From: Bos javanicus
Lineage: Eukaryota; Chordata; Mammalia; Artiodactyla; Bovidae
Assembly (NCBI RefSeq): GCF_032452875.1
Contig: NC_083878.1
Coordinates: 56,426,878 to 56,490,877 of the forward strand
DNA length: 64,000 nt
Direction: 5' to 3'
The notes beneath the pieces were generated by a model. The model saw nothing but the letters and a program-made list of their open reading frames with translations. It was not told the origin of the DNA and did no database searches. A program made the position numbers and the translations under genes. Positions 10,417 to 22,995 of the stretch are shown piece after piece; positions within the stretch are counted from its first letter, which is position 1; each line of letters opens with the position of its first letter.

Positions 10417-10676
10417 CTGCTGCTGCTGCTGCTAAGTTGCTTCAGTCGTGTCTGACTCTGTGCGACCCCATAGACGGCAGCCCACCAGGCTCCCCCATCC
10501 CTGGGATTCTCCAGGCAAGAACACTGGAGTGGGTTGCCATTTCCTTCTCCAATGCATGAAAGTGAGAAGTGAAAGTGAAGTCGCTCAGTTGTGTCTGACT
10601 CTTAGCGACCCCATGGACTGCAGCCCACCAGGCTCCTCCATCCATGGGATTTTCCAGGCAAGAGTACTGGAGTGGG
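10417..10676 (-). mobile_element. BOV-A2 dimeric SINE
   Basis: Starts (CTG)5 then the two related monomers joined by 'atgcatgaaagtgagaagtg', ending at 'gtactggagtggg'. The final part of the second monomer ('gccattgccttctcc') is missing. Confidence 0.95.
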
Positions 10677-10677
10677 A

Positions 10678-12085
10678 AGTGGTTTAATTGGCGCATACAT
10701 TTCATGGCAAACATTATTGTCTCTCTGTTTTATAGGCAGCCTGACACAAACCCTTATATGCTTTTCTGACAGCATTTTTGTTTGCAGTCCTGATTCTGGT
10801 TTTAGGTTTAATCAAAGAAGCACCATGCTTTCATTCCCATATAACAAGTCTCTGAACTGGGCATTTTCAGGGGATGTGCAGTGGTTCTCAGAACTGTCTC
10901 CTAGAAAAAAGCACCATCTCCTTCGCTTCTCAGGGATCCGTGCCAGGACCTGAGCAACTTTCCCATTCAGTCTCTTGACACAGAGAGGCCTGATTTAATC
11001 CATTGTTGGACAACAGCCTATACCTCTTACACTTCTAAGAGTGGTTATCCTTAGTAATTACAAATATTTCAGGGATATTTAGATATGACAAATGGGGTGC
11101 CAACCTGCAGTGACTCAAATCAAACTGAATTTCCTGACATTTAGATATAGATACAGAGATACAAACTATTACCTCCAATACCAATTCCCAGAGTGACATA
11201 TTAGTAAATCTAATTAGAATTGTTTTCAGATTTATTATTTCACAGACTAGTGAGTCTTTGGTGTTGGGGAGAATATAGAGATGTCACAGAGCTTTAAAAT
11301 TTTGCCAGGTTAGCACACTTAGAAACATCTACCATCGCACCATGATTTTATAAGGATGATAATAAACAATTTTGTGATGAATATACCTATAACAAACTGT
11401 TATATACAACTGCAAGTATATCCTTAGGGTGAATTCCTACAATTAGAATTGTGTATTTGTGTTGCTGCTGGGAACAAAATATTTTATTGTATGTTGTAGC
11501 TTATTATTATTGCTATAATGGTGTTATGCATATTGATTTTTACCCTTTATTTTGTAACTGAATGCCTTTTAAACAACTTGATGACATAATGGTTTTTGAG
11601 CAAGTTCTTTTGTTTTTGAACTAGAAGACTGCATTTTCAAAGTCTTCCAGATAAACTGAAGCAGCATTTTAAGAGGAATGAGTCTGAGATCAGTAGTTGT
11701 TTTTGTTTTACTGCTTCAGGTTGAAAAAGATAAACAGTCATGTGCAGAGTTGTGCAAAGATGAATAAGTACTGTTCTCCCCAACTGCTCTCAGATGAAGC
11801 TGAAATTATTTTGTCAAACAGCTAAAATTTTCACTGACATCATGCTGGAATATCATTTATTCATTTCCATTAGTGTGAATACTTTTTCACAGTTTTCCAG
11901 TTTCTTTGAAGTGGGAGTTTTCTTGAACAACCTGCACAACCTTTAATTATTTCTACCAAAGAAGAAGAAATTATAACTTAGAAAATATGGGTTACCTGCC
12001 ACTTATAGCAAAGTCTCTCCTGCCCCTTTCTCTCCAGCCTCCTGCCTCCACCCACCTCTTCTCTCTGGGGCCATTTGCTTATAGT
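10678..12085. other. No recognised feature
   Basis: AT-rich sequence. The part around 11300-11580 has a faint resemblance to old L1 3' sequence but is too diverged to assign. Confidence 0.5.
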
Positions 12086-12097
12086 ATATACATCTCT

Positions 12098-12371
12098 GCT
12101 GCTGCTGCTGCTAAGTCGCTTCAGTCATGTCTGACTGTGTGCGACCGACCCCATAGACAGCAGCCCACCAGGCTCCACTGTCCCTGGGATTCTCCAGGCA
12201 AGAACACTGGAGTGGGTTGCCATTTCCTTCTCCAATGCATGAAAGTGAAAAGTAAAGTCGCTCAGTCATGTCCGACTCTTAGCGACCCCATGGACTGCAG
12301 CCTATCAGGCTCCTCCATCCATGGGATTTTCCAGGCAAGAGTACTGGAATGCGGTGCCATTGCCTTCTCCG
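12098..12371 (-). mobile_element. BOV-A2 dimeric SINE, full length
   Basis: (CTG)n end, two monomers and the complete 'gccattgccttctcc' end. A 12-bp duplication 'atatacatctct' lies at 12086-12097 and 12372-12383. A 4-bp duplication 'gacc' ('gcgaccgacccc') is present in the first monomer. Confidence 0.97.
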
Positions 12372-12463
12372 ATATACATCTCTAGCCTTCCTTTATGTCC
12401 TGAATTTTTGACCTGCCGTTAGGAGGAGATCTGTGGTTTTACAAAAATGCTTGTGAGTTGGTA

Positions 12464-12661
12464 TGTATGTATGTGAAAGTCACTCAGTCGTGTCTGACTC
12501 TTTCTGACCCCATGGACTATACAGTCCATGGAATTCTCTAGCCAGAATACTGGAGTGGGTAGCCTTTCCCTTCTTTAGGGGATCTTCCCATTCCAGAGAT
12601 CCAACCCAGGTCTCCCACATTGCAGGCAGATTCTTCACCAGCTGAGCCACAAGGGAAGCCC
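12464..12661 (-). mobile_element. Bov-tA SINE
   Basis: Antisense copy with 'atgtatgtatgtg' tail and head 'ccacaagggaagccc'. Perfect 12-bp duplication 'tgtgagttggta' at 12452-12463 and 12662-12673. Confidence 0.97.
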
Positions 12662-12673
12662 TGTGAGTTGGTA

Positions 12674-13365
12674 GACAAAACTAATTCGGGAGTTTGATGT
12701 TAGAATTTCCATCATGGCTCTGCCACAAAGCCATGTTTTTTAAAACAGTTTGCCAGTTATAAAATACATGGTCTTCACATGTTTTCCACCCCCGTTGATG
12801 TCTTAATTAGTTACAAACTTAGTTGGGTAAGGGGGGTATTTAGTTTTGTTCCCCGTTAAATCACAAATAGTTTATATGTTCAAAAGATATGGGTATACAT
12901 ACACGCACAGATGGAGCCAGTTTTGAGAAATGTGTGGTAGATATGAGGGAAGGATTTAGAGGACTCCTGGATAACAGAACAAAGAAAGGACATAATTTTG
13001 GTGTCAATAATTCCTAGAGATTTCAGCTGTTTATTAAAGGATCAACCAAAATTGTTCCAAACATGCTTATTTTTAGAGATTGTCCAGGCGTTCACTGTCC
13101 TCATGTAATTCAATTTGCCCTGAGCACTGACTGTTTTAGCAATGCCAGTCTTTTAATTTGCAGATACTTTATATAAGCTACTAGGTGACTTTTGTCATTC
13201 ATGGACACCATGAAGTGACAACTACAAATTGTGTTTATAGTTGCAAATACACCTTGGTTTCAAACAATTTTACAGGCAATGTTCTAAAAGGCCACAAGAT
13301 GGGGATATTCCTGCATGTAAGCAAATACTTAAAGTGATATGATGTCTTCTTCAAGTTCTGCTTTA
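12674..13365. other. No recognised feature
   Basis: No repeat landmark or gene that I can support. Confidence 0.55.
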
Positions 13366-13369
13366 AGCA

Positions 13370-13545
13370 AGAAGATCACACGTGGCTATTTAAATTTATT
13401 AAAGTTAGGTAAAATGAAAAATCCAGTTAATCAGTTAATTCGCTGCATTAACCACATACCAAGAACTTAATAGACACATGTGGCTAGCGGATACTCTATT
13501 GGACATTGCAGAATAAAACATTTCTATTATTACAAAATTTTTTAC
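13370..13545. repeat. hAT-Charlie-type MER relic
   Basis: Landmarks 'cacgtggctatttaaattt', 'catgtggctagcggat' and 'ctattggacattgcag' match a common non-autonomous hAT-Charlie element in mammals (the 'acatgtggctagtggcta...ttggacag' phrase). I am not certain of the exact family name. Confidence 0.65.
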
Positions 13546-14068
13546 TTGTTTATAAATTAGTATTTTTCTTCAATTAAAAAATGGGGAAGCTTTAGAGAGT
13601 GATGATTATTTCCATTATTTATAATGGAACATTATAATTTCACTTAACATTTCACTTAACAAGTGAAAAACTTTAAAGTGTCCAGCTTAAAATTTTGGTT
13701 ATCTGAGTTGTGACATAAATATATGCTGGAATATTACATAGCCAATAAAATAGTATTTTCTTAGTATGTAAAGAATACTTATGGTAGAATTCTAAGGACA
13801 GTAAAAGAGAAAGCAAAAGTGTTTGTGTGTTTACACACACACATATGAGTCCAATTTGGCAATTTTCTACTATGTAAACATATACATACTTACATAGAAA
13901 GAAATAAAAGGATCATAACATTATCAGCAGTTAACTGTGGGTGGTAAAATTATGGAATTGTTTTTTTTCTTATAATGGTTCTTATTTTCAGTCACTTTCC
14001 ACAATCAGGAAAAAAATGTCACTAGAAGAAGAAACCAAAAAAGAAGTGCAGAACTTTTTTTCCCATCA
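13546..14068. other. No recognised feature
   Basis: AT-rich. Contains 'tttcacttaac' repeated directly at about 13640-13660 and a short CA run near 13840. Confidence 0.5.
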
Positions 14069-14371
14069 AAAGGGAACATGTTTGAGCATAATAAACGCCA
14101 TATAGACCAAACTCACAACTAACATCATACTTAAAGGTGAAAAGCTGAAAGCTTTCCCTCTAAAATCAGGAACAAGTCAAGGAAACCCACTATCTTCCCT
14201 TTTACTTAACACAGTATTGGAAGTCCTAGCCCAGTAACAAGAAAAGAAGTAAAAGACATCTAAACTGGAAGAAAAGAAGTAAATATGTAGCAATTTGCAG
14301 ATGACATGGTATTCTAGAAGGAAAATCCTGAAGTCTCCACCAAAAATTTATTAGAACTAATAAAAAATTCA

Positions 14372-14506
14372 GTCACCGACTCCATGGACATGAGTTTGAG
14401 TAAACTCTGGGAGCTGGTGATGGACAGGGAAGCCAGGCATGCTACAGTCCATGGGGTGGCAAAAAGTCAGATATGACTGAGTGGCTGAAATGAACTGAAC
14501 TGAAAT
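14372..14506 (+). mobile_element. BovB 3' terminal fragment (135 bp)
   Basis: Only the last part of BovB, from 'gtcaccgactccatggaca' to 'ctgaactgaaat'. It is flanked by 'aaattca' at 14365-14371 and 14507-14513, inside the L1. Confidence 0.9.
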
Positions 14507-14576
14507 AAATTCAATAAAGTTGCAAGATATAAATTCATATACAGAAATATATTGTTTTTCTATACACTAATAATGA

Positions 14577-14778
14577 GAGACTTCCCTGGTGGCTCAGAGG
14601 GTAAAGAATCTGCCTGCAATACAGGAAACCTAGGTTTGATTCCTGGGTCAGGAAAATCCCCTGGAGAAGGGAATGGCTACTCACTCACTCTTGCCTTTGA
14701 AATCCCATAGACAGAGGAGACTGGCAGCTCATGGGATTGCAAAGGGTTGGGCATGACTGGGCAACTAAGCACAGCTGC
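14577..14778 (+). mobile_element. Bov-tA SINE
   Basis: Head 'gacttccctggtggctcag', box B 'aggtttgattcc', body with a small deletion. Imperfect 13-bp duplication 'acactaataatga' / 'acactactaagga' at 14564-14576 and 14779-14791. The L1 continues with 'actatcagaaac' directly after. Confidence 0.9.
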
Positions 14779-15113
14779 ACACTACTAAGGAACTATCAGA
14801 AACAGAAAGCGAGAAACCAATCCCATTTAAAATCACATCAAAAATAATAAAATACATAAGTATAAGGCATAAAATATGTAAGTATAAACTTAGCCAAAGA
14901 GGTAAAAGACCTATACTCTGTAAACTATAAAACCTCAATGAAGGAAACTGAAGATAACACAAAGAAATGCAAAGATATCCTGTGTTTTGGATTGGACAAA
15001 TTAATAGTTAAGATGGCCATACTATCGAAAGCAATCTACTGATTTAATGCAACTTTTATCAAAATATCCATGACATTTTTCATAGACCTAGAACACATAA
15101 TCCTAAAGTTATG

Positions 15114-15321
15114 CATGCATGCTCTCATGCCTGACTCTTTGTGACCCTATGGGCTGTAGCCCACCAGTCTTCTCTGTCCATAGCATTCTCCAGGCAATAC
15201 TGGAGTGAGTTGCCATGTCCTCCTCCAGGGGATCTTCCCATCCCAGGGACTGAATCTGCATCTCTTACATCTCCTGCATTGGCAGGTGAATTCTTTACCA
15301 CTACTCCCACCTGAGAAGTTC
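15114..15321 (-). mobile_element. Bov-tA SINE
   Basis: Antisense copy from 'catgcatgctctcatgcc' to 'cacctgagaagtt'. The flanks 'cctaaagttatg' (15102-15113) and 'cctaaaatttatg' (15322-15334) are a slightly diverged duplication. Confidence 0.9.
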
Positions 15322-15776
15322 CCTAAAATTTATGTGAAACCACAAAAGACTCCAAATTGCCAAAGCAGTCTTGAAAACAAAGAACAAAGCTGAAGAAATG
15401 CTCCCTGACTTCAGATTACGCTACAAAACTATAGTAATGAGGAAAAAAAAAAAAAGTAGTACTGACATAAAAACAGACGCAGAGATCAATGGAACAGAAT
15501 AGAGGCCCAGAAATAAATCCACACACCTTATGGTCAGTTAATCTGTGACAAAGGAGGCAAGAAAAGACAATCTTTTCAATAAGTGTTGCTGGGAAAACTG
15601 GACACGTGGAAAAGAATGAAATTAGAACATTTTCTCACATCGTATACAAAAGCTCAAAATGGAGTAAAGACCTAAATTTAAGATCTGAAACCATAAAACT
15701 AGAAGAGGTAGTAGAATACTCCTTTATGTAAATTGTAACAATATCTTTTTTGATCTATCTCCTCAGGCAAAGGAAA

Positions 15777-15960
15777 TTGGGTCTTCCCTTGTGGCTTAGC
15801 TGGGAAAGAATCAACCTGCAATGCAGGAGACCTGGGTTTGATCCCTGGGTTGGGAAGATCCCCTGGAGAAGGGAACAGCTGCCTACTCCAGTATTTCGGC
15901 CTGCAGAATTCCATGGACTGTAATATAGTCCATGGGGTTGCAAAGAGTCGGACACGACAG
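15777..15960 (+). mobile_element. Bov-tA SINE with a 35-bp duplication
   Basis: Head 'gtcttcccttgtggcttag', box B 'gggtttgatccc', body ending 'gtcggacacgacag'. L1 sequence is duplicated on both sides over 35 bases (15742-15776 and 15961-15995) with three mismatches, far longer than the usual 7-20. Confidence 0.92.
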
Positions 15961-17062
15961 TATCTTTTTTGATCTGTCTCATCAGACAAAGGAAACAACA
16001 GCAAAAATAAACAAATGGGACCTAATCAAACTGAAAAACTTTTGCAAAGCAAAGGAAACCATCCACAGAACAAAAGGACAACTTACAGAAAGGGAGAAAA
16101 TATTTGCAAATGTTATAACTGATAAGGAGTTAATGTCCAAAATATATAAATAGCTTATATAATTCCATATCAGAAAAAGAAGAATGTAAGAAGAGCTGAA
16201 TAGAAATTTTTCCAAAGAAGATATACAGATGGCTAATAGGAACATGAAGATATTCAGCATCACTAATCATCAGAGAAATACAAATGAAAACCATAATGAG
16301 ATATCACCTCACATCTGTCAGAATGGCAGTTCCCAAACAGCAAGTGTGAGTAAGAATGTGAAGAAAAGGAAACTCTAGTACACTGTGGAAATATTAATTG
16401 GAGAAACTACTAAGGAAACAGTATGGAGATTACTCAAAAAATTAAAACTAGAACTACCATACTATCCTCCAATTCCCTCCTGAGTATATATTCAAAGAAA
16501 ACTAATACACAAATTAAAAAAAGCATTATTTACAAAAGCCAAGATATAGAAGCAACCTAAGTTTTCATCAATAGATGAATGAACAGAGAGAAATGGTATA
16601 TATGTAATGAAATATTACTCAGCTGTGAAAAAGAATTCAGTTTTCCTATTTGCATCAACATAGATGGACCTGGAAGGAATTGTGCTTAGTAAAATAAGTT
16701 AGAGGAAGAAAAATACTTAATGGTATCATTTGTATGTGGAATTTACAAAAGATAAAACAAATGCATGAATATAATAAAACAGAAAGACTCACAAATATAA
16801 AGAACAAACTAGAGGTTACCAGTAGGGAGAGGGAAGGGGCAAAGGGTAGGATGGTGGTAGGCAATTGTTAAGAGGTAGAAACCACTGTGTATAAAAGAAA
16901 AAAGCTACAAGAATATAATGCACAGCACAAGACATATAGCCAATATTTTTCAATAGCTTTACATAAAGTATAATCTTTAAAAATATTGAATCAGTATGCT
17001 GTATACCTGAAATTAATATAATATTGTAAATCAACTGTACTTCAATAAAAATAGCAGGTCAC

Positions 17063-20000
17063 TTTACAAAAATAATAAGAAATTTTTTGAACTTGAATGG
17101 ATGCTAAAAGGAGTTTTACAAGATTCTGATAGTTCACTTTTTAAAAAACATTTGAAGTTTTACTTATAGAAGTTTTGTATATGCATATAAACACTCCTAT
17201 GCATAAACCATTTACATATTTCTTGTCCCCAAGGCAGCTGTCAAGATCCATGATTTGTACCATGTTCCTTAGGTCTATGAGGGCAGCTAAATGGTCTCTG
17301 TAGTCTCCCTGTAGTGCTGCATCTCTTTAGAACCTAGTGCTACATTAATTCATTCATTGAAGGAAGCTAATTGGTAAAACATTTTGCATAGTCAGAAATG
17401 TTCTGAATGAGAGTCTCTATGTCCCTTAGCTACAAACTTTCATTTCTCACTGGTCTTTCAGATATTGGTTGAAATTCACGGAGACTCCAGTATCTGACTT
17501 CTAATAGGAAGCTCAGACTTTCCTTGATTTATTTGCTCCTGTGCCTCCACTTTTAACTCTCATGCTGGATGAAGGGAACCTTAGACACTGGAGGCAGCCT
17601 GCTGGCTTGGTTGCTGGCTGGCTTGGTTGGGCTCAGAGCCCTACCAACTTCTGTCCTAATGCTTTATGTTCTTTGGCTTCAGTTTTCTGATTTCCAAAGT
17701 CCAGGATACATGGGGGATTGCAACAATTTATGTAAAGTGCTTGAATCATGGAATAAATTTTCAGCTGTTTTTTTATGCAGATGTTCATTTAATCAATACA
17801 TAATCCTTTTTCTTTTCCTTCATCAGATATTTTGAGCATGTGGAAGATTTTATATTATCTGAATCAGAGTTAGGCTATGTTTAATGTTTGTGTATCTGTA
17901 GGTATCAGAGGCTCTGATTTCCTCTAAAGTCTTTTTTTTTCCCTTCTCTTGTCTTCAGACTACCCTAAAAACATCTTCCCAAATAAGAGTCTGTCTTACA
18001 GCCCAGTTAATTGTAATCTACTCTCAGTTCAGCATGCTGGGGAGTTTCACACTAGCAGGTAATGATAAGGTTTCTGGTGATGCAATGAGTGGTTTTCTTA
18101 ACTAAAATACAACAGGAAACTGCAAAAGATGAAGTGAAAAACAGTCATGAATGCATCCTCAGGCAGATCAAATTTGAAAAGAGTACCTAAAAGAAATGAA
18201 GGACCTGGAAATTTATTCTCTCAAATACTTTGTGTACATGTTCCCTTGAAAAATCTTTGCATGCCCTCCATTTTGACTTTGTTCTTAAATTTTACATTAG
18301 GGAAGTCCTGGGTTGATAGGAAACAGAAGCAAAGCCTTCAGAGCTCTTCTGATTGTGAGAACATTCAGGAACTAGGAGGTAAATGTTCATTTCTCTTCCT
18401 CTGCATCCAGAACCTTCAGAGGGGAGAGAGAGGACATAGAAATACTGGGATTAGTGTTGGAAGAGAATTTGGGGCCAAGTGGCTGCTCCCAGAAAAAGCT
18501 GGAGGGTGAGAGAGGGTTTCTGGCAGAAACCCTATAAAAGTTTTAGAAGAGTTTTAGAGGTTGTCACTTGCTCTGAGTGATGGGAACTGGAAGGATACAC
18601 ACAGTGCGGGCCTCCTAGCATTGCCAAGGACAGCTAATTTGCAAGAGAGACAAGAGGGGATACAAAGATGCCTTTCCTATTGCCATGAAAATAAAATTCC
18701 CCTCCTCACATCACATACAACACCAAACCAGAACAGACAGTTTTTTTAAAGACAGGATTCAGTTTATGAGCCTGAAATAAAATTAACACATTAAGCTAAA
18801 TATTTCTCCCCACCTCTTACCTACACCCTGTGGTAAGGGACCCAAAAGAAAGATCAGATCATTTTACTCACAAGATATAAATGAACCCCTATGTCCTCTG
18901 CACATTTAAATATAATGAATACAGTTACATACCTAATACATAGCTATTTTTTATTCATACAAGCCTATAAGTATATCAGACCTTTTCTTTTATTTAAACA
19001 TCTCAAATTACTGGCCTTTTAGGGAAAAAACCTGATCTTTTATCATTTGCAAATACTTTCAAATACTTTTGGGCATCTAAGGTATGTGTAACACCTCACT
19101 CCACATTGACAAATTCTGATCTGGATCCCTAGTATGGACCACAGACCCAAAATTGATTTCTACTAAAAAAAGTCAACTTGACTCTATAATCCCAACCTGG
19201 GCACTAGAACATGTCATCTGGTAGAAGCAGCTGATGGTCATAGTTCCTGTTATTAATTTCCTTCAACCTACCTCACATACACACTCTACAAAGAAAATCT
19301 ACTGATTTGGCAAAGAGAAATTTTAAACTTACTGCAGCAAGAGACCATATCTTTAACAAAACCAGTGGTTTCTCAAAAGAGGGGATTTAAGGAAGTATAT
19401 TTACAGGATTTTTAAGGTTTGGGCTAGATAATCTGTGGTCAAGTCTATTAAGGCAGAGAATAGATATAGTTGTACAATTTGGGTTGATGGGCTAGTCGGT
19501 AGAGGGACTTCAAGGGAGCCTTGTAAAGCCTTGATAAATAAGCAATTTTAGTTATCTTCCAGGAGCAGATATTTTCTGGCCTCACTAGTTGACTTCAGAC
19601 ATAGGAAAGTATTCTTGGTCCCAATATTATTTAATATAGTATCATTGGTTTCAGTGCTCATTAGTGTGAAAAGATAATTTTCAGAAAAAAGGGAAAATCA
19701 TGACTCTCAAACTGATATATAAATGAATATATTTAAAAGATTTATGTATAGTATTAAAATATTATTATTTTACTCATTTAATGAGAGAAGCAGGCAGATG
19801 TTATTAATATAATCAGTTTTTAAAAAAAAGATAAAAGAGTGAGTATATATGGAGTAAAGGAATTGAATTGTAAATGGAGGCAAAACCTGTTTTTCTCTAT
19901 CAGGGATAGGGAAGTCAACCAAAACTCTATTGGAGCAGACAGAATTTGCTTGTCTAGCAACTTAAAAGGAGCCATAAAATAGCCTAAAGACAATAAAACA

Positions 20001-20124
20001 CTGGAGTTTGATTACTGAGAAGAATTGTATCATTTGTAGATTATATGGATATGCCACATGTAGATAATGCACAGTTTTCAATTTAAACACATTTTTTCTT
20101 CAATCATTGTCTTTTCAGAATATT
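17063..20124. other. Long unassigned interval
   Basis: About 3 kb without SINE or LINE landmarks, except a block at 19670-19920 that resembles 36925-37190. Open frames at 17569-17835, 18147-18509 and 18561-18749 show no family motif, no repeat signature and no splice context that I can defend, so I leave them unannotated as genes. Confidence 0.5.
19670..19920 (+). repeat. Unidentified diverged repeat, copy 1
   Basis: Shares ordered landmarks with 36925-37190: 'attttcagaaaaaagg', 'actctca', 'tattttactca', 'ccaggcag'/'gcaggcag', 'ttatgtatag' and 'gaattg(c/t)aaatgg'. Copies are in the same orientation and differ by many indels. Family not recognised. Confidence 0.5.
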
Positions 20125-20590
20125 AAAAAAAAATTTTATTGGCATATATTTGCTTTACTATGTGTTACTTTCTGCTATACAACAAAGTGAATCAGCTATA
20201 TGTATACATACATCCCCTCCCTCTTGAACCTTCTTCCCACTCCCCCGCTCCCACACCTCTAGGCCATCACAGAGCACCAAGCTGAGCTCCCTGTGCTACG
20301 CAGGGGTTTATCGCTAGGAATCTAGTTTACACATGGTAGTGTATACATGTCTATGTTATCCTCGCAATTCGTCCCACCCACTGCTTCCTCCACTGTATCC
20401 ACATGTCCATTCTCCATGTCTGTGTCTCTATTCCTGCTCTGCAAATAGGTTTATCTGTATCATTTTTCTCGCTTCCACATATATGTGTTAATATATTTGT
20501 TTTTCTCTTTCTGACTGACTTCACTCTGCATGACAGACTCTGTCTGTCTGTCCACATCACTACAATGACCCAGTCTTGGAATATTAGTTC
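20125..20590 (-). mobile_element. Artiodactyl L1 3' end
   Basis: Antisense 3' UTR phrases 'ctatacaacaaagtgaatcag', 'cagagcaccaagctgagct', 'tcctgctctgcaaatagg' and 'gacttcactctgcatgac', also present at 33021-33632. It ends within the ORF2 C-terminal region near 20590. Confidence 0.85.
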
Positions 20591-21443
20591 ACATCCATCC
20601 CTTACATCTCCATCTCATCCATAATATCATTGCCACATGCCTTGTTGACAATAGAGCCCTTGTTTTGACTACATATCTGTGTCTATCCATCAAGTGTCTG
20701 TCAAAGAGAATAAGATTAATATAAGGTCACTCATTCCTGATAAAGCTATATTTCCACTTTGCATTCCCAAATTGTCTTTAAAAATAATTTATTGTCAAAG
20801 CACAGGTTTCAGTGGCAAATCACGACAGCTTACTCACAGCTATACTAAGAAGGAGAAATGGAGAGGGCCCTGGCATGGAACCAGATACACCCACTAACAC
20901 AGAAGAAGCCTAAAAGAAGACGTGTGACTTGACTGACAGCCAAGATTCAACTGGATGAGTAAAAGCAGTATCTACTGGGAACAGCAATTAGACCAAGTGC
21001 ACCCCAAACCACACAGCTAGTTAGCCACAAAGCCTAGAATTCAAATGTTGGCCTGATTCCAGTGCATGCACTTTCCAGCTTATCTTTTATATTCTTTTTA
21101 CTGTCTTTCATTTCAAACTTGATACTTTCTGTACCAATAAGAAGGCAGGTTCATTTGACAGATTGTCTTATTGATTAAATCAACCTATCTCTAGCAAACA
21201 TCTCCTTTACCATCCAGGTAAGATGTACTTTATTCCGATCTATGAGCCCATTATTTGAGAACATCTCAGTATGTTTAAAAAATCCAAATATCATTTATTC
21301 ACATTAATTGCTCAGCCAGTCTACTTACCACTTGTGAAAGACAAGATTCATTAGATAAATAAATAGTTTTATTCAGGCTATTGGAATAGGAGCAGAGTTC
21401 AGTAGTGATGAACCTTTTAAATAAGAGGAAAGGGACCTGAAAA
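20591..21443. other. No recognised feature
   Basis: No repeat landmark or gene that I can support. Confidence 0.5.
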
Positions 21444-21449
21444 TTTACA

Positions 21450-21758
21450 AGTGAAAGTCACTCACTCGTGTCTGACTCTTTGTGATCCCATGAACTATAC
21501 AGTCCATGGAATTCTCCAGGCCAGAATACTGGAGTGGGTAGCCTTTCCCTCCTCCAAGGTAACTTCCCAACCCAGGGATCGAACTCAGCTCTCCTGCATT
21601 GCAGGTGGATTCTTTACCAGCTGAGTCACAAAGAAAGCCCAAGAATACAGGAGTGAGCAGCCTATCCCTTCTCCAGGGGAGCATCCCGATGCAGGAATTA
21701 AACTGGGGTCTCCTGCATTGCAGGCTGATTCTTTACCAACTGAGCTATCAGGGAAGCC
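21450..21758 (-). mobile_element. Bov-tA SINE with duplicated tRNA half
   Basis: An antisense Bov-tA (21450-21638) is followed without a break by a second copy of only the central and tRNA-related part (21639-21758). Both end in a head ('ctgagtcacaaagaaagcc' and 'ctgagctatcagggaagcc'). A single 'tttaca' repeat flanks the whole unit (21444-21449, 21759-21764), so the compound probably entered as one piece. Confidence 0.85.
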
Positions 21759-21764
21759 TTTACA

Positions 21765-22841
21765 GAGACTTGTGGGAAAGGGAGTCATTCATGACATCTT
21801 CAAATCTGTGGGAGTGAGGAGGAAGAATGAAGACTAGTCTTATCTTAGAATATGTGAGGGCAGACTGATTATTTTTGGCTAGCCATTCCCCACTCTTACT
21901 GAATCATTAGAAATGGGCAATAGAGTATAAGACTGACAAGGGAAAAGAAGTGTTCCATCACGGACTGATTTGCCACACCAGATCTGCCCATGTGGAGCCA
22001 GTTCTGGGTAAGACACTTTGGCTGCCACACCTTGTTCTTCATTCCCAGACCAGACCATTTACAAATGTTCATGCTTAGCTGTTGTCCTTACTGTCTCATT
22101 TTATCCTAGCACTCTGTGGAAAGTAGCTATTGTTTCTCTGGGAGGGGATAACCCAGCTGATGAAAATTTGGGCTGCAGACTCAAATGATAGCCAAATCTG
22201 GTTCCAACTTTTTAGCAAATGTCATATTCCCATTCTGTTAAATGCCATATTCCCATTCTGTTAAATGCCGAAGAACTTTTTTAAAAATTTTTTTGCAATT
22301 TTCCCAAGGCAGAGAGTGAATGGAAGTTTACTTCCGGTTCTCCCTTACTCTAAAGAGCAGGTTTATGTAGTTGCATCTTTAAAGAAGTGGGGTCTCCTGT
22401 TAAACCTCTACCTGAAGAAGGTTCTTGACTTTGAAGTTCTTATTCAGCTGTTATGAATTCTATACCCCTGAAGAGGGTTCTTGATCTTCATATAGCATTT
22501 ACGAATTCTATAGTCATGCCTAAAGTCCCAAAGAAGTATAATGAAGGCATTCTCAGTTTTTCCTGTCTTGCAAATGTCCTCAGGACCAAAATGGCTTAAA
22601 TGCTCAGATTCCACATTTCACTTAGGTTTTGTCATAACAATTTCTTACCATTTTATAATCTGCTTGATAATTTTAGGAAGATTTAAAAAATAGATTATTA
22701 GGCATTTTTGGTTGTTTTTATTCAGAGGGTTGGTTCAAACAACGTACTCTTGACATATTACCAGCATGGAATGTCCACTGGACCTTGAAAATGAATAGAT
22801 GTAATATCATCATTGACTCTAGGGATATTTTCAGTTGCTAA
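21765..22841. other. No recognised gene; small tandem duplication inside
   Basis: Mostly unassigned. It includes the 23-bp duplication at 22217-22262 and a weak ~57-bp repeat of 'gaag(a)agg(g)ttcttga' at about 22413 and 22470. Confidence 0.5.
22217..22262. repeat. 23-bp tandem duplication
   Basis: The unit beginning 'aaatgtcatattcccattc' occurs twice head to tail with one T/C difference. Confidence 0.9.
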
Positions 22842-22851
22842 GCAAAGAAAG

Positions 22852-22985
22852 GGAGAAGGAAATGGCAACCCACTCCAGTATTCTGGCCTGGAGAATCCCA
22901 GGGATTGAGGAGCCTGGTGGGCTGCTGTCTGTGGGGTCTCATAGAGTCGAACACGACTAAAGCGACTTAGCAGCAGCAGCAGCAG
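22852..22985 (+). mobile_element. BOV-A monomer SINE
   Basis: One monomer from 'ggagaaggaaatggcaacc' to '(cag)5'. A 10-bp duplication 'gcaaagaaag' lies at 22842-22851 and 22986-22995. Confidence 0.95.
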
Positions 22986-22995
22986 GCAAAGAAAG

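Larger units (their letters stand above)
14069..17062 (+). mobile_element. Old L1 3' portion with four nested insertions
   Basis: Follows L1 ORF2 from just before the RT box ('gcagatgacatgg' at 14297 corresponds to ADDM) through the C-terminal domain to a 3' UTR ending 'cttcaataaaaatagcagg' near 17060. The end matches the artiodactyl L1 tail ('ataatattgtaaatcaactg'). Many stops and indels. It is cut at 14372-14506, 14577-14778, 15114-15321 and 15777-15960. Confidence 0.9.

Noticed and set aside
10448..10687. Open frames with 'SDSVRPHRRQPTRLP' or 'FSRQEYWSGLP' repeated through the window
   Set aside because: These are translations of BOV-A2 and Bov-tA SINEs in different frames, seen at more than ten places.
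18147..18509. 120-residue open frame as a host gene
   Set aside because: No conserved motif, no splice context and no start-site support; length is within chance for this much sequence.
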